Notes under the pieces: generated by a model
Seen by the model: the letters and a program-made list of their open reading frames with translations, nothing else
Told to the model about the DNA's origin: nothing
The model's database searches: none
DNA from: an uncultured Capnocytophaga sp.
GTDB taxonomy: Bacteria; Bacteroidota; Bacteroidia; Flavobacteriales; Flavobacteriaceae
NCBI RefSeq assembly: GCF_938029845.1
Contig: NZ_CALHGG010000073.1
Span: 1-8,100 of the forward strand
Direction of reading: 5' to 3'
Length of the DNA stretch: 8,100 nucleotides
Made by a program: the position numbers and the translations under genes
Shown: positions 1 through 6,894 of the stretch, piece after piece
How positions within the stretch are numbered: position 1 is the stretch's first letter
Layout of the letters: every line of letters begins with the position of its first letter

Positions 1-709
1 CCACGATAAGCAAGGTACGCTCAAACTGACCTGTACCTGCCTGATTGATACGGAAGTAGGTAGAAAGCTCCATAGGACAACGTACCCCCTTAGGCACATA
101 GCAGAAAGAACCATCGGTAAAAACAGCTGAGTTCAGTGCCGCATAGAAATTGTCTGTCTTGGGCACTACTGTACCTAAGTACTTGCGAACCAGATCAGGG
201 TGTTTCTGTATAGCCTCTGAGATAGCACAGAAGATAATCCCCTTCTCTGCCAATGTCTTTTGGAAAGTAGTGGCTACTGATACGGAGTCCATAACCACAT
301 CCACTGCCACAGCAGGTTTATCCTCCACCCCTGCCAAGCGTTTTTGCTCCTCAAGGGAGATGCCTAGCTTTTGGAAAGTCTCTATCAGCTGCGGATCTAC
401 CTCGTCCAAGCTATTGAGTTTAGGCTTCTTCTTAGGAGCCGAATAGTAAGCGATATCTTGAAAATCAGGTGTTTCAAACTTCAAGTTTGCCCAATGTGGT
501 GGCTCAGGCATAGACTGCCATATACGAAAAGCCTCCACGCGCCAGTCTGTCATCCATTGGGGTTCGTTTTTCTTCTTGGAGAGCGCAATAACCACCTCCT
601 CACTCAATCCCTTGGGAAAGGTATCTGACTCTATATCTGTATAGAAACCATACTTGTACTCGCTGTTTTCTAATTCTTCTTTCAGTTCCTCTTCAGTGTA
701 TTTTGCCAT
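1..709 (-). CDS. sufB: Fe-S cluster assembly protein SufB (N-terminal half, cut by window edge)
   Basis: SufB is the scaffold subunit of the cytosolic SufBCD complex, on which Fe-S clusters are built before transfer to apoproteins. About 236 residues are visible; the family is usually near 480, so the C-terminal half lies beyond base 1. Translation from the ATG at 709-707 begins [13 protein letters not shown] and contains stretches I recognise from Suf[48 protein letters not shown] and, near the edge, [20 protein letters not shown]. No upstream in-frame start looks better. The upstream region is A/T-rich with no Shine-Dalgarno sequence, as usual in Bacteroidetes. The rest of a suf operon (sufC, sufD, sufS) would be expected to the left, but this cannot be seen. 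It is divergent from glnN. The identification is firm. Confidence 0.96.
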   Translation of the reverse strand, partial: MAKYTEEELKEELENSEYKYGFYTDIESDTFPKGLSEEVVIALSKKKNEPQWMTDWRVEAFRIWQSMPEPPHWANLKFETPDFQDIAYYSAPKKKPKLNSLDEVDPQLIETFQKLGISLEEQKRLAGVEDKPAVAVDVVMDSVSVATTFQKTLAEKGIIFCAISEAIQKHPDLVRKYLGTVVPKTDNFYAALNSAVFTDGSFCYVPKGVRCPMELSTYFRINQAGTGQFERTLLIV

Positions 710-799
710 TTTTATAAGGTTTTTAAAAGCTAAAATATTGAATAAAAGATAATTAAATCCTTTTCTATAATTATACAAGGACACTTCATTAGTAGAGGG

Positions 800-833
800 C
801 AAAAATACTATTTTTTCTACACTTTTTTCACAA
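800..833 (-). promoter_or_regulatory. Predicted sufB promoter (Bacteroidetes-type)
   Basis: Read on the minus strand, TATTTTTG (807 to 800) matches the Bacteroidetes -7 consensus TAnnTTTG exactly. TTG (833 to 831) lies 23 bases upstream, at the long end of the accepted 17-23 spacing. Transcription would start near 793, giving a leader of roughly 85 bases before the sufB ATG. The -7 match is clear; the -33 assignment is weaker. Confidence 0.5.
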
Positions 834-842
834 TAAAAAGTG
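820..842. promoter_or_regulatory. Inverted repeat over the sufB -33 region
   Basis: CACTTTTT (820-827) and AAAAAGTG (835-842) are perfect 8-bp arms around a 7-base centre. The repeat covers the proposed -33 element (831-833) of the sufB promoter, a position where a dimeric regulator could block or aid polymerase. Much of each arm is a homopolymer run, so chance in AT-rich DNA is a real alternative. No regulator can be named. Confidence 0.3.
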
Positions 843-890
843 AAAAAATAAGTAAAGTCATCTCAGTGGGTAATTGTATGAAATAGCAAA

Positions 891-921
891 AACTAATCAT
901 TCAATGATTAACAACTAATCA
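891..921 (+). promoter_or_regulatory. Palindrome and phased direct repeats upstream of glnN (possible activator site)
   Basis: TAATCATTCAATGATTA (894-910) is a perfect 17-bp palindrome with a single central base. Its left part belongs to a direct repeat: AACTAATCA occurs at 891-899 and again at 913-921, 22 bases apart, about two helical turns. The palindrome centre is about 30 bases upstream of the glnN -7 box, and the promoter lacks a clear TTG -33 element. Together this suggests a binding site for a regulator that activates the promoter. The repeats are seen directly; the regulatory role is inferred. Confidence 0.45.
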
Positions 922-931
922 CTTTTTTTCG

Positions 932-939
932 TACTTTTG
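932..939 (+). promoter_or_regulatory. Predicted glnN -7 promoter element
   Basis: TACTTTTG is an exact match to the Bacteroidetes -7 consensus TAnnTTTG. No TTG is found in the expected window (about 906-914), so the -33 side is weak. Transcription would start near 945, leaving a leader of about 20 bases before the ATG at 966. The final G of the box is also the first base of a possible GTG start at 939, which argues against that start being used. Confidence 0.5.
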
Positions 940-965
940 TGCGCAGAAATACTAATCCATACGAT

Positions 966-3152
966 ATGTTACGCTTTACTGCCTTATCTGAAGTGCAAAA
1001 GAAGCAACCCGTTGAGGTATCCGATAAGGGACGTGCTTCGGAGCTATTTGCCTGCAATGTATTCCATGAGGAGGCCATGCGTCAGCGAATGACCCGTGAG
1101 GCCTTTGAGAGTGTGATGACCTCCATACGCAAGGGCTGCAAAATAGACCGACAAGTAGCTGACCAAGTGGCCATCGCTATGCGCGATTGGGCTATTAGCC
1201 GAGGAGCCACTCACTATACCCATTGGTTCCAACCGCTCACTGGAGGCACCGCCGAAAAGCACGATGCTTTCTTTGAGCCTATCGCAGGCAATCGCGCCAT
1301 TGAACAATTTTCGGGCAACCAACTCGTACAACAGGAGTCTGATGCCTCAAGCTTCCCCAATGGGGGCATACGTAACACTTTTGAAGCACGTGGCTATACG
1401 GCTTGGGATCCTTCCTCTCCTCCCTTTGTATATGGGTCAGTACTCTGTATCCCAACGATTTTTATCGCCTATACAGGAGAGGCTCTGGACAATAAGACTC
1501 CCTTGCTAAAAGCCCTTACTGCTATTGACAAAGCCGCCACAGAGGTAGCGCGCTACTTCGACCCTGAAGTGGAGAGTGTAGCAAACACCTTAGGTTGCGA
1601 ACAAGAATATTTCCTTATAGATAAAACCCTCGTAGCCACCCGTCCTGACCTACTTATCACAGGGCGTACCCTGCTAGGGCATGAAGCTGCCAAGGGACAA
1701 CAACTGGAAGACCACTACTTAGGAGCTATTCCCTCCCGTGTATTGGCCTACATGCGCGATTTAGAACAGGAGTGCCTCATGGTAGGTATCCCTGTCAAGA
1801 CCCGACATAATGAGGTAGCGCCTAATCAGTTCGAAGTAGCACCCATCTTCACCGAGGCCAACCTCGCCGTTGATCAGAATGCACTACTAATGCACCTGAT
1901 GCGTAAGGTAGCCGAGCGACATGACTTCACGGTACTTTTCCATGAAAAACCTTTTGCAGGGGTCAATGGTTCTGGAAAGCACAACAACTGGTCTTTGGTA
2001 ACCAATACAGGAGTCAATCTCCTCTCCCCAGGGAAAACACCCCTGAGCAACTTACAATTCCTTACCTTTTTCCTCTGTACGATCAAAGCTGTCCATAGGT
2101 ACGAACCCCTCTTGAGAGCTTCTATTGCCTCAGCGACCAACGATTATCGCTTGGGTGCCAACGAAGCTCCCCCTGCCATTGTCTCTGTCTTCATAGGGGA
2201 ATTGCTAACCAAAGTACTTGATGCTTTGCACAAGGCACAAGGCAAGGACTTTACTCCAAAAGGAAAAGACGAATTAACCCTTAGTGTAGTGAGCAAAATC
2301 CCGGATCTGTTCCTTGATACCACCGACCGCAACCGTACTTCGCCTTTTGCTTTTACAGGCAATAAGTTTGAATTCCGTGCTGTAGGTTCCAATGCCAACT
2401 GTGGCAAGCCCATGATGGTACTCAACACCATGGTGGCTAAGCAGCTCACTGACTTCAAACAAGAGGTCGATGCCCTACTGAAGGCAAATAACAAAAAAAC
2501 TACCAAGAAGGAAGATGCTATTCTAAAGGTACTCCAGGGTTACGCTAAGAGTATCAAGCCTATCCTCTTCGAGGGAGATGGTTATAGTAAGGCGTGGGAG
2601 GAAGAAGCGCATGCCCGTGGCCTAAGCAATCACAAAACAACCCCGGAAGCTCTTAAGGAAAATATCAGCGAGAAAGCTATTGCCCTCTTTTCCGAGATGC
2701 AGGTACTTAGCCCTGTAGAGTTACACGCCCGCTATGATATTGCCCTTGAAGAATATATCAAGACCGTACAGATAGAAGCTCGTGTATTGGGAGATATTGC
2801 TCGTAATCATATTGTTCCTACTGCCGTACGCTATCAGAACATATTGATAGAAAATGTCAAAGGACTTAAGGAAATTTTTGGCGAACACTTCCATGAGGTA
2901 GCCTTCGAACAATTAGACCTTATTGAGCACATTTCCGAGCATATCAAGGGTATTTATAACAAGGTATCCCAAATGGTAGAAGCACGTAAACGCATCAATA
3001 AGATTACCGACCTAGCTGAGAAGGCGGAGGCCTATTGCCATGAGATCAGACCTTTCTTTGAACAAATCCGCCGCCATTGCGACAAACTCGAACTGATGGT
3101 TGATGACGAACTCTGGACCATGACTAAATATAGAGAACTGCTTTTTAATTAG
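966..3152 (+). CDS. glnN: Glutamine synthetase, class III (GlnN)
   Basis: ATP-dependent ligase that makes glutamine from glutamate and ammonium, the entry point of nitrogen assimilation; cytosolic and a large homo-oligomer in characterised relatives. The 728-residue product has the length typical of class III enzymes, well above the approx. 450 of class I. Recognisable stretches in order are THYTHWFQPLTGGTAEKHD (82-100), EQEYFLID (212-219) with metal-binding glutamates, TRHNEVAPNQFEVAPIF (279-295), the catalytic NGSGKHNNWS (334-343), NDYRLGANEAPPA (392-404) and NRTSPFAFTGNKFEFRAVGS (456-475). I chose the ATG at 966 because relatives begin close to the LRF..A stretch and because the GTG at 939 overlaps the predicted -7 box. 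The reading frame is intact. nadK follows after a 130-base repeat array, so co-transcription is possible but not shown. Confidence 0.96.
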   Translation: MLRFTALSEVQKKQPVEVSDKGRASELFACNVFHEEAMRQRMTREAFESVMTSIRKGCKIDRQVADQVAIAMRDWAISRGATHYTHWFQPLTGGTAEKHDAFFEPIAGNRAIEQFSGNQLVQQESDASSFPNGGIRNTFEARGYTAWDPSSPPFVYGSVLCIPTIFIAYTGEALDNKTPLLKALTAIDKAATEVARYFDPEVESVANTLGCEQEYFLIDKTLVATRPDLLITGRTLLGHEAAKGQQLEDHYLGAIPSRVLAYMRDLEQECLMVGIPVKTRHNEVAPNQFEVAPIFTEANLAVDQNALLMHLMRKVAERHDFTVLFHEKPFAGVNGSGKHNNWSLVTNTGVNLLSPGKTPLSNLQFLTFFLCTIKAVHRYEPLLRASIASATNDYRLGANEAPPAIVSVFIGELLTKVLDALHKAQGKDFTPKGKDELTLSVVSKIPDLFLDTTDRNRTSPFAFTGNKFEFRAVGSNANCGKPMMVLNTMVAKQLTDFKQEVDALLKANNKKTTKKEDAILKVLQGYAKSIKPILFEGDGYSKAWEEEAHARGLSNHKTTPEALKENISEKAIALFSEMQVLSPVELHARYDIALEEYIKTVQIEARVLGDIARNHIVPTAVRYQNILIENVKGLKEIFGEHFHEVAFEQLDLIEHISEHIKGIYNKVSQMVEARKRINKITDLAEKAEAYCHEIRPFFEQIRRHCDKLELMVDDELWTMTKYRELLFN

Positions 3153-3282
3153 CCGATTTGCTAATTTGCCAATTTGTCGATTTGTCAATTTGACAATTGT
3201 CTCATCGGCTAATTGTCTAATTAACTAATTGGCTCATCGTCTCATTGACTAATTAGCTAATTGGCTCATTGACTCATTAATT
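3152..3282 (+). repeat. Array of sixteen degenerate 8-bp repeats between glnN and nadK
   Basis: The whole intergenic region divides into 8-base units: five of the form GNCNATTT (3152-3191), one 7-base unit (3192-3198), then ten units such as GGCTAATT, GTCTAATT, AACTAATT, GTCTCATT, GACTAATT and AGCTAATT (3199-3278), followed by AATT directly before the nadK ATG. The array begins on the G of the glnN TAG stop. It includes local self-complementary pieces, for example the perfect 12-bp palindrome AATTAGCTAATT (3251-3262). Two octamers, TCGATTTG (3177-3184) and TCAATTTG (3185-3192), differ from the -7 consensus TAnnTTTG by one base and could act as weak promoter elements for nadK. Origin and function are unknown. 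Confidence 0.85.
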
Positions 3283-4164
3283 ATGAAACTTGCATTATAC
3301 TCACAAAAATACAAGGCAGCCTATCAGCCGTTATTGGCTGCTATCTTTGAAGAGCTATTGGCTCACAAAGACCAAATTGTTATAGAGGCCGACCTATGGC
3401 GTTGCTATAAAGGACAACTTACAGAGGAGGTAAGCGTACAGACTTTCCGCTCAGTGGCCGACCTACCGCCCGATACCGACCTTATGCTTACCATAGGGGG
3501 CGATGGTACCATCCTTTGGGCGATGACCTATATACAGCACCTGCAAATTCCTATTTTAGGTATTAATGCAGGGCGCTTGGGCTTTCTGGCAACTATATCC
3601 GAAGGAGAAATAGCAGATATGTTTGCCAAAATCCGTACAGGGCAATACACCGTTGAAAAACGTAGTGTTCTACAAATTACCGATAGCGATGGCACCCCCA
3701 TCTCACCCCTGAACTTTGCGCTGAATGAGGTTACTGTTATCCGACAAAACTCCACAGCGATGATTACTGTAGAGGCCTATCTCAATGGAAAATACCTAAC
3801 CTCCTATTGGGCAGATGGGCTGATTATCTCCACCCCTACGGGTTCCACAGGGTATTCGCTTAGCTGTGGTGGTCCTGTAATCATGCCTCATTCCAAGACC
3901 CTTGTACTCACTCCTATCGCCCCTCATAACCTCAATGCACGGCCGCTAGTAATCCCTGACGATACTGAAATCACCCTACAGGTATATAACCGAGAAGGGT
4001 GCTATCTGGCCACCTATGATGCCCGTTCCTGTATCTTACCCTGCAAGACAGCGGTAAAGATCAGCTTGGCTCCCTTTACGCTCTCCACCGTTGCCTTAGA
4101 AGATAACGACTTCTTCAAGACCCTTAGGCATAAACTACTGTGGGGAGAAGACAAGCGGAATTAG
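3283..4164 (+). CDS. nadK: NAD kinase (ATP/polyphosphate-NAD kinase)
   Basis: Phosphorylates NAD to NADP in the cytosol, the only known route to NADP. The 293-residue length is typical. Diagnostic sites are the GGDGT nucleotide-binding motif (72-76, in LTIGGDGTILWA), GINAGRLGFLA (93-103), the NE pair at 148-149 (ALNEVTV) that contacts NAD, the glycine-rich ADGLIISTPTGSTGYSLSCGG segment beginning at residue 177, and TPIAPHNLNARPLV (210-223). The C-terminal FFKTLRHKLLWGEDKR is of the sort seen in Bacteroidetes homologues. The ATG at 3283 sits right after the octamer array, so its leader consists entirely of repeat units. There is no Shine-Dalgarno sequence. No consensus promoter is visible, so it may depend on read-through from glnN or on near-consensus elements in the array. 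Confidence 0.96.
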   Translation: MKLALYSQKYKAAYQPLLAAIFEELLAHKDQIVIEADLWRCYKGQLTEEVSVQTFRSVADLPPDTDLMLTIGGDGTILWAMTYIQHLQIPILGINAGRLGFLATISEGEIADMFAKIRTGQYTVEKRSVLQITDSDGTPISPLNFALNEVTVIRQNSTAMITVEAYLNGKYLTSYWADGLIISTPTGSTGYSLSCGGPVIMPHSKTLVLTPIAPHNLNARPLVIPDDTEITLQVYNREGCYLATYDARSCILPCKTAVKISLAPFTLSTVALEDNDFFKTLRHKLLWGEDKRN

Positions 4165-4180
4165 TGACTAGTGACTAATT
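4159..4180 (+). repeat. Small repeat/hairpin over the nadK stop codon
   Basis: AATTAGT (4159-4165) and ACTAATT (4174-4180) are perfect 7-bp inverted arms around an 8-base loop. The segment also holds a tandem pair of TAGTGAC (4162-4168, 4169-4175). The nadK TAG stop (4162-4164) lies inside the left arm. The AATTAG/CTAATT core resembles the octamer units upstream of nadK. It is not followed by a T run, so it is a weak terminator candidate at best. Confidence 0.5.
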
Positions 4181-4186
4181 ATACGT

Positions 4187-4204
4187 CAAGTTTCTTACAA
4201 CTTG
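4187..4204 (+). other. Weak hairpin downstream of nadK in the convergent gap
   Basis: CAAGTT (4187-4192) and AACTTG (4199-4204) form a 6-bp stem with a 6-base loop, about 25 bases past the nadK stop. No proper T run follows, so a terminator role is doubtful. The rest of the gap from 4205 to 4339 is AT-rich, and I see no gene, RNA or clear site in it. Confidence 0.25.
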
Positions 4205-4339
4205 TACTCTTTATAAGCAAAGTCAATTCGTTATTTAAAACACAATAAAATCCGTGTTTCTATAAGATTAATAAAAACCCTTAGCAGAGATAGAATTTTG
4301 CAAAAAAACAACAAATTACGCCTTAAAACTAGACTTCTA

Positions 4340-4387
4340 AATCAATTAGTAAATCAATTCATTGGCGAATTGTCCTATTGAAGAATT
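4340..4387 (+). repeat. Decayed octamer array in the nadK / outer-membrane protein gap
   Basis: Six consecutive 8-base units can be laid out here: AATCAATT, AGTAAATC, AATTCATT, GGCGAATT, GTCCTATT, GAAGAATT. Most end in ATT or AATT and carry G-N-C-like first positions, as in the array before nadK, but they are more diverged. I read it as an eroded member of the same family; in AT-rich DNA this match is suggestive rather than certain. Confidence 0.45.
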
Positions 4388-4395
4388 AACAAATA

Positions 4396-4428
4396 AAAAA
4401 CTCCCACTCTTATGAGTTGGGAGTTTTT
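4396..4428. terminator. Bidirectional Rho-independent terminator
   Basis: The arms AAAAACTCCCA (4396-4406) and TGGGAGTTTTT (4418-4428) are an exact 11-bp inverted repeat, and the loop can pair further (CTC with GAG). The stem is flanked by a T run on the plus strand and, read on the minus strand, by TTTTTTATTT. It lies 18 bases past the stop of the minus-strand barrel gene, which it most likely serves, and can also stop plus-strand transcripts coming from nadK. Confidence 0.88.
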
Positions 4429-4446
4429 GTTATATTTACCTTTTGA

Positions 4447-5244
4447 TTAGAAGTTCAAACCTAATTTGAAAGAAAGATCTACATTGTAATTAGGACCTCC
4501 TAAGAAGTTGAAATGGTGAGTATCGGCAGAGCGTGCACCTACACTTGGGCGAGACTTTGCAGTATATACGCCATAGGAGTAAGAGAGTGGATCCACTTGT
4601 ACCCCTACAAATAATTTCTCAGGGATAAGGTAATAATCAGCACCTACTGCAGCTGCTACACGGAAACGGAAAGTTTGTGCTTCTGCAGGACCATAATTAA
4701 GTGCTTCATTCTTGTTATAGCCTTCATGTACGAAAGAGTACCCTAAGCGACCTCCTACAAACCATACAAGGTTAGGCAAGTATTCTGTATGAAAGAACCT
4801 ATCACTTCCTAAAGTGACAGCAAGCCCCATAGAGTGTCTCTCTGGTATGGTAGTAAACTCTGGCACAGTAGCAGGAAGACCATTTATAGGAGAGTCTACT
4901 CCTTCTTTCTTGGTATATCCAGGGTTTTTAGAAAAGTTAAAACCTGTTGTAAGGTTTAACCTCCAAGAGTCAGATACATACCAACCTACTTCTAAGGCAA
5001 GGAAAGCGTCGTTTTTACCTTCTGCAAAAGGTGCAGTCACAGTTACTGAACTACTGCTAGGATCTATCAACTGAGTAGATAACTGATTGTTATATACACG
5101 TGTGGCAGCAATGCTTACCTTATTTTTAAGTGGAGAAGCTGCCTCTTTTTGATTTTCCTCTGTGGAAGTAGTTTGCTCCTGAGCTTGTGCATAATACCAT
5201 AGAGAAGGAAGAAGGGCGATAGCTAAAAGTTTTGTTATTTTCAT
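4447..5244 (-). CDS. Secreted beta-rich protein, probable outer-membrane beta-barrel
   Basis: I do not recognise a named family. The 265-residue product starts with a clear Sec signal peptide, MKITKLLAIALLPSLWYYAQA, with probable cleavage after Ala21 (A-Q-A). The mature N-terminus is a short polar linker rich in Glu, Gln and Thr (22-40). The rest alternates aromatic/hydrophobic and polar residues in strand-like runs, e.g. AFLALEVGWYVSDSWRLNLTTGFNF (80-104), LVWFVGGRLGYSFVHEGY (159-176), FRVAAAVGADYYLIPEKLFVGVQVD (194-218) and VDLSFKLGLNF at the end. The terminal Phe fits the C-terminal signal of outer-membrane barrels. I chose the ATG at 5244 over an in-frame TTG at 5271, because it puts the signal peptide at the N-terminus. 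It lies 103 bases downstream of the lipoprotein gene with no visible promoter between, and is probably co-transcribed with it. Confidence 0.8.
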   Translation of the reverse strand: MKITKLLAIALLPSLWYYAQAQEQTTSTEENQKEAASPLKNKVSIAATRVYNNQLSTQLIDPSSSSVTVTAPFAEGKNDAFLALEVGWYVSDSWRLNLTTGFNFSKNPGYTKKEGVDSPINGLPATVPEFTTIPERHSMGLAVTLGSDRFFHTEYLPNLVWFVGGRLGYSFVHEGYNKNEALNYGPAEAQTFRFRVAAAVGADYYLIPEKLFVGVQVDPLSYSYGVYTAKSRPSVGARSADTHHFNFLGGPNYNVDLSFKLGLNF

Positions 5245-5270
5245 CTGTACTTTTTTTAAGTTAGACAACA

Positions 5271-5314
5271 ACAGAAAGCGACTCCTGAAAGTGGTGAGGA
5301 AGCCAGCTTTCTGT
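5271..5314 (-). promoter_or_regulatory. Intercistronic hairpin in the leader of the barrel gene
   Basis: ACAGAAAGC (5271-5279) and GCTTTCTGT (5306-5314) are perfect 9-bp inverted arms around 26 bases, inside which TCCT (5283-5286) can pair with AGGA (5297-5300). The structure lies between the lipoprotein stop and the barrel ATG. On the minus strand no T run follows, so it is not a standard terminator. It may mark an mRNA processing or stability point that sets the ratio of the two proteins. The structure is seen in sequence; the role is inferred. Confidence 0.5.
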
Positions 5315-5347
5315 CATTGAAGATTCTTTTAATTATTCCCCACTTTC

Positions 5348-6841
5348 TTATTTTACACCAAGGGCTGTAAGTTGAGCATTTACGTAGTTAAGTTCAGCTG
5401 TTTTAGCAGCAATAATAGCTTGACTTGCTGCGATTTCTGCATTCTTAGCTGTTGTTTCTCTTGTTTTTTCAGTGATATTTGTTTTCACTACATTTGCATG
5501 TGCTTCTTCTGCAGCTCTCTTAGCTTCCTTAAGGTCAGTGATAGCATTATTGATAGCTTTGATAAGTTCAGCTTTTGCTCCAGATATATCTCCATTGGTA
5601 GTACCACCTAAGGCAACAAGTGCATTGATTTCAGCATCCAACAAAGACACTTTATCTTGAAGTGTTAATAAAGCAGCTCTCTTCTGTGCTAATCCAGTAA
5701 GTGCACTATTGAAAGTAGTAATTACTCTATTTACAGCAGCAAGATTTCCATCGGCAGTAAGTGCTGTTTGTGCAGCTCTTAGTTTAGTAGCTGTTTTTAA
5801 GGCTGTTGCATAGTTTTCTTGAGCTGTGGTCTTAGCATTCTGTGCAGTTTGTAAAGCTCTTAAAGCAGCTTCATAAGCATTTCTGTTAGCTGTTGTAGGA
5901 TCTGCATTATAAGTTGCACGTGCACTGGTTACATCAGCTTGTGCATTGGCAATAGCAGTATCAAGAGTTGTATAATCAGGTCTTTCTGGAGTTGCTGCTA
6001 CAATACTTGCCTGTAGGTTATTTAAGTCTTGAAGAGCTATTTGTTTTTTAGCAATAAGGTCAGTAAAAGTATAACCTCCACTTGTAGGCTTAGTAGCGTC
6101 ATTATCTGAATTTACAAGTGCTGTTGTTCTACTTGCTAAAGCAGTTGGAGTTATACCACTATAATCTAGATTACCCACATTTGCAAAGTTTTTCACATAA
6201 GCAAATACATCTGGATCGCTTATAGGTGAATAAGTTCCATCTCCATTGTTCTTATACAATGCTTTTACAAGATTAGTAGCTAACAAACCATCAGTAAACG
6301 CTTTTACTACAGCTGCCTTTGCATTTGTATAAGCTTGGCTTGCTACTTCTTGTTGCTGAGTTGCTACTTCTTTTGCAGTTTGTTTAGTCTTTATTTGATT
6401 GTTAAGCGCTACTACATCGGCTAAATTGGCTGCTGTTACAACTGTTTTTTCATGTTCTTTAGCAGCAATTTGACGATTGTAAGATTCCAAATTACGAGCC
6501 AATTTTTCAGCCGCTAAATCCACTTTGGATTGGAGAGTTGCCTTGCTTGCGGTTCTATCAGCATTTTCATTTTGAGCTGTTACAATATTAGCTTTTTCAG
6601 TAGCAATTTCTCCAAGAATTGCAGTTTTTCTTTCTACCAAAGAAGCAACTAAAGCTTTTTTAGTTTGTTCAAGCTCCATTGCTTTTTGAGTCTTGTCTTC
6701 AGCAAGCTTTTCTTTAGCGCGTTGTTCTTGTGCTGTACGCAGTGCTTTTGTGCTTTCTTCTTCTTCATTCTTTACACATGAAGTAAGAACCAATGCTCCT
6801 GATAGGAAGAGCAAACTTAACGAGGTAATTTTTTTTCTCAT
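5348..6841 (-). CDS. Ala-rich coiled-coil lipoprotein, probably surface-exposed
   Basis: No named family recognised. The 497-residue product begins with a lipoprotein signal peptide ending LVLTSC; Cys22 would be lipidated. The next residues, VKNEEEE, put Lys at +3 followed by acidic residues, close to the Capnocytophaga lipoprotein export signal (Lys at +3 then Asp/Glu), though Asn replaces the first acidic residue. The mature protein is mostly long helix with Ala, Lys, Glu, Gln and Thr: roughly 28-182, 262-410 and 418-495, heptad-like and probably coiled coil. A distinct segment at about 185-260 (GDGTYSPISDPDVFAYV, then Gly/Pro/Asn-rich) interrupts it and may be a small folded head or hinge. 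There is no enzyme motif. Codons favour A/T endings (GCT and GCA for Ala), unlike glnN. It is the first gene of a unit with the downstream barrel protein. Homology to other coiled-coil proteins may be compositional only. Confidence 0.85.
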   Translation of the reverse strand: MRKKITSLSLLFLSGALVLTSCVKNEEEESTKALRTAQEQRAKEKLAEDKTQKAMELEQTKKALVASLVERKTAILGEIATEKANIVTAQNENADRTASKATLQSKVDLAAEKLARNLESYNRQIAAKEHEKTVVTAANLADVVALNNQIKTKQTAKEVATQQQEVASQAYTNAKAAVVKAFTDGLLATNLVKALYKNNGDGTYSPISDPDVFAYVKNFANVGNLDYSGITPTALASRTTALVNSDNDATKPTSGGYTFTDLIAKKQIALQDLNNLQASIVAATPERPDYTTLDTAIANAQADVTSARATYNADPTTANRNAYEAALRALQTAQNAKTTAQENYATALKTATKLRAAQTALTADGNLAAVNRVITTFNSALTGLAQKRAALLTLQDKVSLLDAEINALVALGGTTNGDISGAKAELIKAINNAITDLKEAKRAAEEAHANVVKTNITEKTRETTAKNAEIAASQAIIAAKTAELNYVNAQLTALGVK

Positions 6842-6877
6842 CTTTATTAAATTTAAATTATCAACTATTCAAATAAA

Positions 6878-6893
6878 TTATTGCATACAATAA
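6878..6893 (-). promoter_or_regulatory. Second small hairpin in the lipoprotein leader
   Basis: TTATTG (6878-6883) and CAATAA (6888-6893) form a perfect 6-bp stem with a 4-base loop, directly next to the larger leader hairpin on its ATG side. The stem is AT-rich and weak alone. Confidence 0.3.
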
Positions 6894-6894
6894 A

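Noticed and set aside
150..628. Plus-strand frames opposite sufB
   Set aside because: Antisense to well-matched SufB coding sequence; no independent support.
2144..2506. Minus-strand open frame of 120 codons inside glnN
   Set aside because: It lies fully within a certain gene on the other strand, has no recognisable domain and no promoter; a shadow frame.
3152..3282. CRISPR-like array
   Set aside because: Units of 8 bases without unique spacers do not fit a CRISPR; it is a simple degenerate tandem repeat.
5245..5271. TTG start for the barrel protein adding nine residues
   Set aside because: It would bury the signal peptide behind a charged extension and overlap the intercistronic hairpin; the ATG at 5244 gives a standard signal peptide.
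4447..6841. Horizontal transfer of the lipoprotein-barrel pair because of its AT-leaning codon use
   Set aside because: No transposase, integrase, tRNA or flanking duplication is seen, and strong expression bias explains the codon choice equally well.
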